A DNA stretch of 64,000 bases. Origin: Lindgomyces ingoldianus. Taxonomy: Eukaryota; Ascomycota; Dothideomycetes; Pleosporales; Lindgomycetaceae. The notes under the pieces were generated by a model. It saw only the letters and a list, made by a program, of their open reading frames with translations. It made no database searches and was not told the origin of the DNA. The DNA is taken from NCBI RefSeq assembly GCF_010093535.1, contig NW_022985178.1:462505-526504 (forward strand), given 5' to 3'. A program made the translations under genes and the position numbers. Below, one piece after another: positions 11,944 through 22,770 of the stretch; the first letter of the stretch is position 1, and every line of letters begins with the position of its first letter.

Positions 11944-13742
11944 ATGAGCAACTCGGATAAAGAAATCTCGGTGCCGAATCCGGCTGCTGATGCTGAGAAA
12001 TCGGTCGATGAGGATGAGGTCGAGCGACAGCTTGAAGCGTTGGATGTGGTTGCTGAAGCGAAGTTGGTTAGAAAGTTGGATATTTATTTGGTGCCGGTGG
12101 TGATGCTGCTGTACTTGCTGAGTTTTTTGGACCGGTGAGCTTGAGATTTCGCGTAAACCTTATAAGAGAGAAGGAGACTTTGGCTGTTGAAGGGATTTCC
12201 CAGTCTCCCACTTGGCCCTCGGAGGCAGGGTGTCCCAACACCCTTTTCCAATACAACCCATATGTCTGCTCTAAGATATTTTCCTTGCTTAGCCTTGCTC
12301 AATCTGAGCAGACACCTACGGAAGTTTCTAGATGGACTCGGCGTTTAACCCTTCCCAAAGCATCCACCGATCTAACTCCATCTCACAGAGTAAACATCGG
12401 CAATGCACGACTCTACAAAATGGAAACCGACCTCAGTATCAACTCGACCCAATTCCAAGTCGCCCTCTCCATTCTCTTTGTCACCTATATTCTCTCCGAA
12501 CTGCCCTCCAACCTGGTCCTTAAGAAACTACGGCCCTCACGCTGGATCTCCTTCATTACCGTTGCATGGGGAATCATCGCTACTTTGACAGGGGTTGTAC
12601 AGAATTACGCCGGATTGATTGTATGTAGACTCTTCCTCGGTGCAGTTGAAGGAGGTCTTTTCCCAGGCATGGCGATCTACCTCACTTTCTTCTACACTAA
12701 ACGCGAACTTGCTCTTCGAATCGGGTACTTGTTCGTATCAGCAGCATTGGCAGGAGCTTGCGGTGGTCTTCTCGCCTTTGCAGTTGGTCACATGCAGGGC
12801 ATTTCTGGGCAAAGTGGATGGCGGTGGATCATGATCATCGAAGGACTTCCCACATTCGTCCTTGGTATCGCAACATGGTGGATACTCCCAGATAACCCGC
12901 ACACCGCGTATTTCCTCACCGAAAAAGAGAAAGCGCTTGCTACAACTCGACTCACTCGCCAAACCGGGTACACGAAGAGGGCCACAGAGTTCCACTGGAA
13001 AGATGTAAAGGCTGGTTTGAAAGACTGGAAAATTTGGGCTTTCAGCTTCGCGCAGTTTGGAGCGGATACGATGCTCTACGGTTATTCAACGTTTCTCCCG
13101 ACAATCATCAGGGGTATCAATCCTGGGGCATCCCCAGCACTCGTACAGGTCTTGACGATTCCTTGTTATACTCTCGGTGCAATCACGTATCTCATCACGG
13201 CACGTGTTTCGGACCACCAGCAAAGGAGAGGAATGTATGCTGTGCTACTGGGCCTTGTTAGTATTGTAGGCTATGCGATGCTAATTAGCGATTCGAGCTC
13301 GGGTGTGCACTACGCGGGCTGCTTTTTGGTGGCTATGGGTCTCTATGTCGTAGTAGGTTTGCCGTTGGCATGGCTTCCGACGAATTGCCCGCGGTATGGG
13401 AAGAGGACTACGGCAACAGGGTTGCAACTCAGCATCGGAAATTGTAGTGGCATCATGGCGAGCTTCGTAAGTCATTATCTTCATCATGGAATCGAAAGGA
13501 ATATTACTGACTTTCCTCAGCTCTACCCAGCGAAAGAAGGCCCTCGATACGTTCGTGGTCATGCAGTATCCCTAGCCATGGTGGCGTGGGCAGTGTCTGT
13601 CTACGCATTTATGTGGTTTTACTTTGCGGGGGTGAACGCCCAGCGGGGAAAGGGCAACGAAGATCATACGGTTCAGGGTATGACTGATGAGGAGATCGCA
13701 GAGCTGGGAGATGAGAGCCCCAGGTTTGTATATACCATTTAA
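11944..13742 (+). CDS. MFS transporter, anion:cation symporter family, Tna1 (nicotinate/quinolinate permease)-like
   Basis: Twelve-helix plasma-membrane permease of the Dal5/Tna1-type ACS family. Exons 11944-12134, 12389-13466 and 13521-13742 give 496 aa. The first intron (254 nt) is long for this window. It interrupts the signature LLSFLDR|VNIGNARL, where the family normally reads LDR-x-NIGNA. Further marks: LPSNLVLKK, GVVQNYAGLIVCRLFLGAVEGG (helix 4-5), WRWIMIIEG, the cytoplasmic loop with FLTEKEK, and LPTNCPRYGKRTTATGLQ. The N-terminus is acidic and cytoplasmic. The second intron is a multiple of three and free of stops. Close relatives carry nicotinate, allantoate or vitamins. The neighbouring quinolinate phosphoribosyltransferase makes NAD precursors the favoured substrate, but this is inference. 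Confidence 0.88.
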
Positions 13743-14174
13743 GCAGACGGAGAATGAAACATTATCTTCCATGTTGGCAAAAACTAATGGTATCCGAGAC
13801 TCTCAACGGGCAGGTTCTCTAGAATTCACAACCGAACCACGGTTTGCTAGATGCATTCACAGTTAACTAGGTAGCACTATGGTATATCTACGGGACCGAA
13901 AGCACGAGATCATCAAACCTCAGACCTAACAATCAATTGCCACCCGTTCCTACTCCCGAAGAATACACTATATTAAACCCACTCCAGCTACCAACATGTC
14001 CGCATTCTTATTGTTATCGCGAAGCTCCTCTAGCATCTCCTCCTACCTGCCCCCTGGATATCTGACTTCTTTGGGCTATTGAGAAGCTTCTTCCGCGATC
14101 CAGACGACCTGCTCAGCTCCCTAGAGCTCTCAAGAAGCGCGTCTCCTTTACTAGGTGGTATCTCAGATCTCCTA
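13743..14174. other. Intergenic, possible 5' end of next gene
   Basis: No separate gene is seen. The reading frame of the following small gene is open upstream of its chosen ATG back to about 14079, so an upstream exon may exist here. An ATG at about 13996 opens 28 codons (Ser-rich) and then stops. Confidence 0.35.
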
Positions 14175-14705
14175 ATGGAACGAAAGACACCAACGCCACC
14201 ACCAGCCCTAGGAAGCTCTTCTGCCGCACGTGTATCTAGCAAAATACTAGAGGCAAATAACGTATTCAATATACGAGAAGATTTTGAGGAAGCGCTACTT
14301 TGTGATAAACTTGAGCAGCGGATCATAAGTATTTCTCTCCTTTCCCCTTTCCCCTTTCCCCTTCCTAGCTAACAGCTTCCAGCAACCGCAAAATGCATCT
14401 ACGACATCCCCTCCTCATCCCATATCATAGTACTAATTTCCAACCTTCCAGAAAGCACGCTGGTCGCTCAGCTTGCTGTCCTCGAAGGCTCCCGTACGCT
14501 GGTCTTGATGGAGGAGTCTGGATTTCCGCCGTCGAGGATACGCGGAATGAGAGGGCAGGGAAGCGGGGCGTGTATTGCAGTGAGGAATCTGTTGACACAG
14601 TTGGAGGTGTGTTGGGGAGTGGTTTGTGGGAGGAGTAAGGGAGTTTGTGAGGGTGGGCCGTATTATGTGCAGGGGTTGAAGGTAGAAGCGGAGAGGGGTT
14701 TGTGA
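14175..14705 (+). CDS. Hypothetical small protein, two exons
   Basis: Not recognised. Exons 14175-14328 and 14452-14705 join A|AA and give about 135 aa. The first part is Pro/Ser-rich, then FNIREDFEEALLCDKLEQ (helical, acidic). The second begins STLVAQLAVLEGSRTLVLMEES and ends with a Gly/Cys-containing tail. The 123-nt intron is very pyrimidine-rich, with TTTCCCC repeated three times. In-frame coding potential continues upstream (RSFFRDPDDLLSSLELS), so the true start may be in an earlier exon. The phase-consistent splice is the main evidence. It could be a remnant. Confidence 0.4.
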
Positions 14706-14852
14706 GGAAGGAGTTGGGGTGGAGGTGGTACTGGGGTATCTATTGAAGGTTTGGGGGATTGATAAGGTCTTGAAACGCGGAAATGTTTTTAAGCAAACAC
14801 TGTAAGACAAACTAGAGCTGGTTGTCTAGTGCCCATTAATTGTCTACTGTGA

Positions 14853-15740
14853 TTACAAAATATTCGACATCTTTAAGTCACCCTCACACCCAGTCAACTC
14901 CGCTGAACTGCGCAGACTATACATCGTCTCCTCGTCATCCTCCCCCTCCCTCTCCCTTTCATCCATACTGTTCACCAACACCTGACTCTCCTCATCCTGA
15001 GGAACCTTCACCTTGGCGTTCTGACCTATTTCCGTCTCCAAAGCCCCCATAAACCACATCGCAACGAACCAGAATATCCCTCCAACAACCGCAGGCAGTA
15101 TCAGAACCATCCACGCAATCGCCACAATAGGTGCGTACTCCGGCCACCATTCATCACGTAGACTCTTATTCCACCGCGCAAGGATACAATCCGTCAATGC
15201 CCTAAGGAAGGCAGAGCATGCGCAGACGAAGGGTAAAATGTTGAAGATGGTGATAGCCCACCAGTTCGGCGGTGCAATGTGGGGATTGTTTGGGCAATTG
15301 CAGGCGGTTGGGTAATGTAGTATTGTGTCTTGGATGCGGAACCCGAAGGCGATGCAAATGGGAGTGATGAGAAATATTGCGCAAATTAATCGCTTAGCGC
15401 GGACATCGGGTGGGGTATTTGAAGGTGTTAGAGTGTCTTGGGTATTGATAGCTTCCTCGGAGGAGGTGAGCTGTGTAACGGAAGCTCGGTCTTCTAGTGT
15501 GGCATTTGAAGGTGTTGGTGTGTCCAGGTCATTAACATCGTTCTCGGAATCGGTGGGTTCTGTAGCGGAAGCTCGATGGTCGAGGCTTGTGTGTACGACT
15601 ATTTCGAGGAAAAAAGAGAGAACAATGATAGTAATTGACAACGTGACGGTGTTAATGCTCAGGCGTCCACTTTCGATATTGTGGAGTTCGTTCAGGCACT
15701 TAGTGCTTAAACAATTGCTTACGAGACCGAGATCAGACAT
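14853..15740 (-). CDS. Hypothetical four-helix membrane protein with internal duplication
   Basis: Uninterrupted 295-codon frame, no family recognised. It has about four hydrophobic segments: about 30-50 (TVTLSITIIVLSFFLEIVV), about 115-135 (LICAIFLITPICIAFGF), about 160-185 (WWAITIFNILPFVCACSAFL) and about 205-230 (WMVLILPAVVGGIFWFVAMWF). Between helices 1 and 2 lie two adjacent 29-residue repeats (about 54-82 and 83-111), starting DHRASATEPT and EDRASVTQLT and each ending TPSN. The C-terminal tail is acidic and probably cytoplasmic. The gene converges with the small gene to its left. Length, helices and repeat make it credible as a real gene. Confidence 0.6.
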   Translation of the reverse strand: MSDLGLVSNCLSTKCLNELHNIESGRLSINTVTLSITIIVLSFFLEIVVHTSLDHRASATEPTDSENDVNDLDTPTPSNATLEDRASVTQLTSSEEAINTQDTLTPSNTPPDVRAKRLICAIFLITPICIAFGFRIQDTILHYPTACNCPNNPHIAPPNWWAITIFNILPFVCACSAFLRALTDCILARWNKSLRDEWWPEYAPIVAIAWMVLILPAVVGGIFWFVAMWFMGALETEIGQNAKVKVPQDEESQVLVNSMDEREREGEDDEETMYSLRSSAELTGCEGDLKMSNIL

Positions 15741-15961
15741 GATCTTGTTGGGACTATATTAAGCAGTGGTTTCGCGAGAAATAGTATGCGGAATGACTGA
15801 AGTGCTAGCGAGAGGCGGGCTTAATATGAACAGGTTGTGAAAAAAGGCATCCATCATAGCGGAGCAAGGCGGTACGTTGGCGCCTTGAAGGTTCATCAAG
15901 GCTCATTCAAGTGTGGAACGTGGATGCGGTAGTTAATGTTGAGCGGTCTGATGTTGTGTGC

Positions 15962-15987
15962 CAGCGTTCCCAACCGTACGTACTACG
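15962..15987 (+). repeat. Left terminal inverted repeat of hAT-like element
   Basis: 26 bp starting CAGCGTTCCCAACCGTACG. It pairs with 18975-19000 with a single mismatch (C versus A at position 22). Confidence 0.85.
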
Positions 15988-16020
15988 ACTCGTAGATACG
16001 TGAACGTAGCAGTCACGTGA

Positions 16021-16065
16021 GCCGTTGAAACGTAGGAGGAGTGTGAGCCGTAAGAGCCGTAACGT
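16021..16065 (+). repeat. Subterminal direct repeat, left copy
   Basis: GCCGTTGAAACGTAGGAGG and the following text recur in the same orientation at 18848-18890 as GCTGTTAAAATGTAGGAGG. Most of the differences between the copies are C-to-T or G-to-A, as RIP makes. GAGCCGT occurs three times in the left copy. These may be transposase-binding repeats. Confidence 0.55.
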
Positions 16066-18974
16066 ACGTAGGAGCCAGCTCCCATTACAGACTGTAATAC
16101 GTCTTAGAGAGACAATATTTCCTAGTAATATAAGGTCTTATTAGACAGCTATAGGGACATGTTAGAAAAGTGTTTAAAGTTATATTTTTAAAGTAATAAT
16201 TAAGTAAAAACTCTATAGTTTATATAATAATTAAAAAGCTAGTAAAAAAAGAATTAAGGCGTAAGATCTTATAATTTTAGTTAAGAATTATAATTACTTA
16301 TAAACTTACTTATTATAAGCTAAATGTTCTAGTTCTTTTAGCATAGCAGGTGTACAGCCTTATCTTAAGAATTCTTTTAAGCTAGCTTTTTCTACTAAAC
16401 TAGGGTTACTTATTATGCTAGTTCTTGTTAACTTACTTAATTAAAGTTCTTATTATTAAAGTTTTTAGTTTTCTTTTATAATAGTACACTATCTAATAGT
16501 TTTTTAGCTTTTATAAAAAAGTACTTAGATAACTTTACTTTTAATAATAAAGTATTATTTACTATTAAGTAGAATAATGTTTAGATAAGAAATAAAAAGT
16601 TAAAGCTAAAAAAGCTTAAATACTAAGTAAAGCATAAAAGCTAATTATATAGTAATTATTAATTATTCTAGATATAGCTTTATAAAGCTAATTTAGTATA
16701 TAATAATAAAAAAAACACTTCTAGAATAAAGTTATAGCTTTATAAAAGGTGCTACACTAAAGGTAATTATAAAAAGGTAAAGAAAGTTAATAGTTACACT
16801 TATATTATCTACTACCTTAGAAAAAAGCACTAGATAAATGTTAGTAAAAGAAGTAAAAGTGCTTTTTTACTTAATAAGCTAAAAAAAATTTTAAGTTTAT
16901 TTAAAGCAGCTTATAAAGTTATAGGCTTATTATATATTATTTTTTATAGTATTTAGTAGAAAGAAGCTTTATAAGTAGTAGTTATTAACTAAGTAATACT
17001 TTATAATATTTTTTTTATATAGCATTATTAGTAAAACTTTAAAGCATTATTACTTAAAATAAAGCTAATTTTCTTACTACTCTTTTAGCGTCTAACACTA
17101 CATATTTATCTTATATGTAGTAGGGATATACGCAGCAGAAGCAGGAGATTTAAATAATGCTAAAAATAGCCTAAAGTAAAATTATATTAAGCATTAATAT
17201 ATAGACTTCTTTAAACTACCTCTTTTTCTTAGGTGTAGTGTTGCACTTTATTAGTAGGTGTACTTTAGCTTATTAGTTTAGCATTTTAGCATTTTTTATT
17301 AAACTAAACACTAACTAATAATACTATGTAGATGTTAACTACTAACACTATAACATCTTAATTAGCTTTTATAACTTATATAGTAACTATACTAAAGTAA
17401 ATTAAGTGCTAGAGATTATTAAAGTTATTAATAACTTTAAAATTATGTTAAAATTTTATTATTTAGTAGCTAATAATATGTTAAATAATAATAATAAAAC
17501 TATCTTTACTCTTGCCTAACATCTTAATATGCCCCTTACCTTTAAGCACTGTATACACTGCGCTAGCTATACAATCTAGCTAGTAGTAAAAGCAGTTATT
17601 TATAGTAAAAAAATAAGCGCTTTTAAAGTAAAGCTTACTTAAGTAACTTCTTAGAAATAATTTAACCTTTATTACTACTATAAAGTTATTAAAAAACTTT
17701 ATAATTTTATAAATATAGTGCTAGTATTATATAAATAATAAAAAGCTTTTATAACTTTTTAGGCTACTTTTAATAATAATAACTCTTTTTAGAGCTTTAA
17801 AACGCTTAATCTTATATAAGATAGTAGTATACACTAGTACAGCATTTATCTTATACTTCTTTGCTATTTTAAGCTTAAAGACACTATTACTAAGTTTATA
17901 TATAAGTAAAGAAGTATTAATAATAACTTTATAAACTTTACTATTTTTAGTAACTTTACTTTTACTAAAGTTATTACTAAAAATAAATAAAAAAAGGTTA
18001 ATTACTTTTATAAGTTTTTTAAAGTTTTTTACTTTATAATAAAACGCTTTAAGAGTAACAGCTTTTATAGCTCTTTTTAAATATTTATTATTAACTTATA
18101 ACACTTTTATACTAAGCTCTTATATATAAGTAATAAACTTAAAAGTAAAAGTAATAATTACTACTTTAAATCTAGTATAGCATTTAGCACAGAGAAGTTA
18201 CTTATATACTAAAAAAAGTTTATTATTAAGCTACTTATATTTTATTACTATATAGTAATAATTTTAAACTTTTAACTTTATCTTATTTAGTTTAAAAACT
18301 ACTAAAGAAAGCACCTTATATAGCATAAAAAAGCTAAAGCTTTAATAAAAGCTATTTTTTAAAAGTATGTTAATGCAAAATCTAAGGCTAAAGCTAATAA
18401 TAATAATATTACCTAGAAGCCTACATAACATAAGTTACCTAGTAGTAACTATTATAATAAAAGCTTTAAAAAAACTTTTTTTATTAACATAAGCCTCCTT
18501 ACTAGCAGCTGCTTATATAAAAAGTAGTAGAAAATAACAGAGTTGCAGTAGTACTATAATAGCTACTATAAAGATGTTACTATAGCTAATAATAATAGCC
18601 CTTTATTTACTAACTTTTTTACTTTACACTATATAAAATTACTTTTAACTTCTTATTTATCTCTTTTATAAGCTATAATTATAAGAGGTTTTTTTTTAAA
18701 AGTAAAAAAACTATTACTTATAATAAAAATAAGCTTTCTAGCTTAATAATTAAGGCTTTTTAACTGCAAAAAAACTAGCTCTAGTAGGGTTATATTTACA
18801 GTAAAATAGGGGACTTAGTAGACTATATACGCTGTAACGTCTTATAAGCTGTTAAAATGTAGGAGGATTGTAAGCTATAACAGTTACGCCCTGTAAGTAG
18901 ATTTAAATTCTCCCTTTATGTTAAAACATACTAACAAACTAAGAAGTTACAGCCTAAAAAACAGCAAGTTGAAA

Positions 18975-19000
18975 CGTATTACGTACGGTTGGGAACGCTG
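18975..19000 (-). repeat. Right terminal inverted repeat of hAT-like element
   Basis: Reverse complement of the left terminus, ending CGGTTGGGAACGCTG. It is followed directly by the target-site copy TTGTGTGG. Confidence 0.85.
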
Positions 19001-19008
19001 TTGTGTGG

Positions 19009-19919
19009 CTTAGGGATCGGGACTAGCTAATTACATGCGGCGTTCAGTCAATTCCCCACCTCGTCCTGCAAGGCAGATTGACATGAGAACTTCAACCTGG
19101 GATATCTCAAAGGAAAGATTTTTGCGAGATTTATCTCCGCTATGTGTGAATCCATAATTGGTCAGACTGCTCAGAACGCTAGACTGTCATACTCCTCTCC
19201 GCACAAGGCTGTACTGCCGCACCTGGGACTATATAAAGTCAGACAAAACTGTCAGAATCCGTCACCTCATGCCTAACTTACCCTAATCTCCGCAACTTTC
19301 TTTCAACAGGTCTCAGTTTCCGCTTTCCTGACCAGTACAGCCCAGCGAAATGAGTGCACGCGAAACATTCACCCTGCATCTCCAAGTCCTACACAAGAAA
19401 CAGATCCACATATTGGCCGTAAAAGGTCAATACAGAAAGAGATGTCAAGTTAGCTAAATTGCAGCATTACGTCTGATACCTAATGGTAGTGGTAAACAGG
19501 TTGCGCTCGCTATCAGTTAACAAGATCAACAAAAGAAAACTGAGACTCGAATTGTCTCGAACTACCCCCAAAGCATAAAGTTTGATCTTACTATTTGGAA
19601 GGGGCATGATAGGTCTTCTTCTTAAATGCGTGTTCTAAGCATTTTCCCCGAGAAGGAGTCTCTTCCCACATGAGCCGTCTGATCCCAAGATTTCGAAATG
19701 TAGCGACTCTTATCTCAAAACAGTTTCCCAAGTTGAACAAGTAAACTAAGTACCTGCCCAAGCCTGGCCCTAAGCCACCCACTATGCAGCAGAGGAGACT
19801 AATCTAATATTGTCAAGGGAATTTCGAGGACCCATGGTACAAAGTCAAGCGCTTTAAAGGCTTTGAAAAGCACTGAATCTCTACTACTACTAGTATGAAC
19901 TAGCTGAGCTCGAAATGAA
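19009..19919. other. Spacer between transposons, no clear gene
   Basis: Ordinary composition. An ATG at 19350 opens about 25 codons (MSARETFTLHLQVL) before a possible splice donor. It may be the first exon of the broken coiled-coil gene to its right, but this cannot be shown. Confidence 0.3.
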
Positions 19920-20304
19920 GAAATATGGAGAAGGTTTCAGATGTTAATCCAAGAGATTGCTGTACAGATTCGGGGCAGAGACCAAAAAGTGCATCAGCCT
20001 CTGTGGGATTATCGTAAGTTGTCTTTGTCTAGTGCGTAGATGAACATACGCTCACTGAAGGGCAATTGTAGAGGAGATTATTGTTCTGTCAAAAGAAATC
20101 GCTTAAATGCGTGGTCTGATAATGGACGAAAGGATTAAAGTCGCAGAGCGGCAGAACGAGGAGCTGGAAGAGAGACATCATGAGCAGGCAGCGGTGGCGC
20201 TTAGCATGCTCAACATACTCCACGTACACTTAGAGTTCAGCCAGACAGTATTGGACTACTCGTTTCGAAAACGTTTAGCCGCTGCTAGAGTAGCTCTCTA
20301 CTAA
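19920..20304 (+). pseudogene. Broken coiled-coil protein gene (relic)
   Basis: Frame 19920-20023 (ends LWDY), a GTAAGT donor at 20024, a TGTAG acceptor, and resumption at 20072 with QEIIVLSKEIA. A TAA at 20104-20106 then interrupts the frame, which continues as MRGLIMDERIKVAERQNEEL and stops at 20304. The segment is helical and charged (coiled coil). A single CAA-to-TAA transition would explain the stop, which fits mild RIP leaking from the flanking elements. Family unknown. A related open segment reaches the insertion point of the 10-kb element (about 20584-20683). Confidence 0.35.
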
Positions 20305-20675
20305 CACGTACATTTGGAGCGATCAGCTGTTATGAAGAGCGCACGCGATGCGTTGAACGGAGCGACGCAAGACCCTACGCCATATTGGTATCGTCAGCGG
20401 TCGAAAACATCACAAGGCTGCTTGTCGCGGGACAGCACTTGCTACCATCAATGACAGTCTTAGCTTAAGTATGATTTAATCGCATTCTGGCGTAACTATG
20501 CTCTGAATTAGATTGTTCTGCGTGACAGTCTTCCACGTATTCGCGCTACTATTCATTAGTTAAAGTCCTATACATACATAGATAGAAGTCAAGAGATCCA
20601 GTCTGAACAAACATTTCAAAGGTGAGCAGGTTGATAGACTGGAGGAAGTCTTTTTAGCGAAATATGCTGACGGTG

Positions 20676-20683
20676 GCGTTGAG
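20676..20683 (+). repeat. Target site duplication, left (GCGTTGAG)
   Basis: Identical to 31002-31009 on the other side of the element. A ninth base does not match on either side, so the duplication is 8 bp. Confidence 0.8.
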
Positions 20684-20717
20684 TTATCTCAGCTAGCTCA
20701 GCCGGCTGATGAGAGAA
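20684..20717 (+). repeat. Left terminal inverted repeat of the 10.3-kb element
   Basis: The first 21 bp are identical to the reverse complement of 30981-31001. The next 13 bp match at about nine positions. It contains the self-complementary pieces AGCTAGCT and TCAGCCGGCTGA. Confidence 0.85.
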
Positions 20718-21662
20718 CCGACAACGCACATACCACCATGCATACTGCTACTCCTAACAGAGTATAACCTAAGGTTAGTAGTTTTAAACCCCTGCAACTA
20801 ATGTTTTCTTTTATTAGCTGTCTAAAGGACTTTAGTAATTTTTTATGTACATAACTAATTTTAACTACTTAAGAATAAAGACGCAATTTTTAATAGTATA
20901 ATAAGTATATTATACACAGACTTTAAAAGTTAATATAACATATAAAACTTTAGTAAAAACATTATAAGCATATTTTAAATAGGATCTAATAATGTCTAGG
21001 GTAATTTAAATCTATTTGCGCGCGTAACACAACCTTTTCTACAACTAATTTTATGTGTTACTCTAAACTCCCCCCCCCTCTTATTATCTACGCCTATGTA
21101 TTGTAAGGCACTTATATTTTAGGCGCTATTTATCTTTGCTATTATAAACTACCTCTAGCTTCTAGATCTGCTAATTTTGTCCTGTGCGTATAGTTCTATT
21201 GCAGTAGGTAAAACAGTACTAACGCTTGCGCAGTAAGCAGTTTAGACACTAAATATTATAAGTATCTTCTTACATATTATTTATGTGTTTGTTTACACAC
21301 TTTTTAATGCGTACTGCTAATTATTTGCTGTAGTAGCTACTATGCAGACTAAAGAGCTAGGTTAGCGCGCAGGGAATTAGAGTTTAGGTAGGAGGCTAGC
21401 ACAAGTACAGCTTGCGCTAAGTCTTCTAGCTGTCTGCTTAGAAAAGACTACTTATTTAGTGCTAAATAAGAACTATGCAGCACTAAATTAAGTATACAGA
21501 CTAGCTAGCATAATGCTTTTTTATGTTAAAGCCTATTATACTCTAAGTGCTAATGCCTTATAAGATTTAGTATATAAGTGTTTTATAAAGTGTAACATCT
21601 AGTATTAAACGCTATTACTTACTTAGGCTATGTAGAAGTTGTTAGGCAGTAGGGAGCTACAT

Positions 21663-22770
21663 AAGCAGCAGGTGCACGCTGTCTGTTAGCTTGTGTATAG
21701 CCTTAGGGATACAATCCTTATAGCCTGCACTAGCTTTAGAAAGAGCATTATTTTGCATACATATTCTATGTTTACAGGCAGCATTACGCTCTAGATTATA
21801 CTACTATTAAAGCTAAAAAATAAGTAGTTTAAAGCAATCTGCTAGTATTCTAGAGCGTGTCTATATTTAGTTACTAAATAAATAAAAAATACTAACTTAA
21901 AAATATTCTAAAAGATTTAGTAGCTTTTATACACTTATATTTTACTAGGTCTAGAGTAGGCTGTATTACTAGTGTTCTAATAGCTATTTACTAACACTAT
22001 ATTCTATACTTAGGTTAAGTTAGTAGCATTAGACAAGTGCTATGTTATATAACAGTAGAAAGATTTCTAGAAAAAGTATTTATAGTTTTATAAGCTTTAG
22101 CAGTGTTTATTTTCTAATATAACATTCTTTACTTGTACTGCTACGTTTAATAAGTAGATAGAAAAAGCAGTACGCTGTTTTAGTAGCTTTAGGCTAGAGG
22201 GTCTAGGGATAGGTAATAATCTAATAGGCAGCCTAGAGGTAATTAGAACGTGCGTAGATTACCCTAAAATTACGTACACTATTATTCTAATTAATAATTA
22301 TAGTAAAAGCACATATGCTTAGCTCTTATGTATTATTAATTATAAGTTTAGTACTACTAGTTCTTCTAGCAACCTAAAGCTTATTTTAAAGATGTGTGTG
22401 TTTATTAATAGTTACACCTATATTACTAACCTTATAGGGCTCCTCTAATCTTGTCTTGTGTTAGATAGACACTACTCTATAGCAGATGCTAAGAAGGTAG
22501 TCTAGGCGTATACTAGTTAGGTTGCAGACGCAGACTAGTAGGAGATATATTAAAATTTTAAAGGCGCTAATACCTCTATCTAGATTATTATCTGTACAAC
22601 TACACTTAGGATAAGTATAGATATCTCTAAAATTAAGCAGGTATACTAATAAAATATTTTAATTACCTAAGATATAAGTAATCTAATGCAGCAGTTTAGT
22701 TATAGCGCGCGTAGTTATAGTAAAACTATAGTTGCTATATTATTTGTCCCTTTTTATACATTTAACTGTC
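21663..22770 (+). pseudogene. RIP-ruined RecQ-like SF2 DNA helicase inside the 10.3-kb element
   Basis: One reading frame (codon starts at multiples of three) keeps the ordered helicase motifs across about 1.1 kb, though broken by many TAG/TAA codons. Motif 0 region: ELHKQQVHAV. Motif I: TSFRKSII (21729 on), where an intact helicase has TGFGKS. Then YTYILLGLE, the usual YTHILLGPEQ. Motif II: LVALDKCYV (about 22020-22045) for LVALDECHV. Motif III: FTCTAT (22131 on). Motif IV: VFINS. Then HYSIADAKK, motif V ICTTTLRISIDI, and a motif VI remnant QQFSYSARSYSKT. The changes fit transitions on either strand (GAG to AAG, CAC to TAC, TGG to TAG). Similar RecQ-like genes exist near fungal telomeres (TLH type). 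The N- and C-terminal limits are unknown. Confidence 0.75.

Larger units (their letters stand above)
15962..19000. mobile_element. RIP-degraded hAT-like DNA transposon
   Basis: 3,039 bp bounded by inverted termini. The left end begins CAGCGTTCCCAACCGTACG, and the right end is its reverse complement, 25 of 26 positions matching. It is flanked by TTGTGTGC (15954-15961) and TTGTGTGG (19001-19008), an 8-bp target duplication with one mismatch. An 8-bp duplication and a CAG-N-G-type terminus with TCCCAACC are characteristic of the hAT superfamily. The interior from about 16090 is very rich in TA, TAG and TAA, with no long reading frame, as expected after RIP. The left 120 bp are not AT-rich. No transposase motif could be read. 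Confidence 0.75.
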
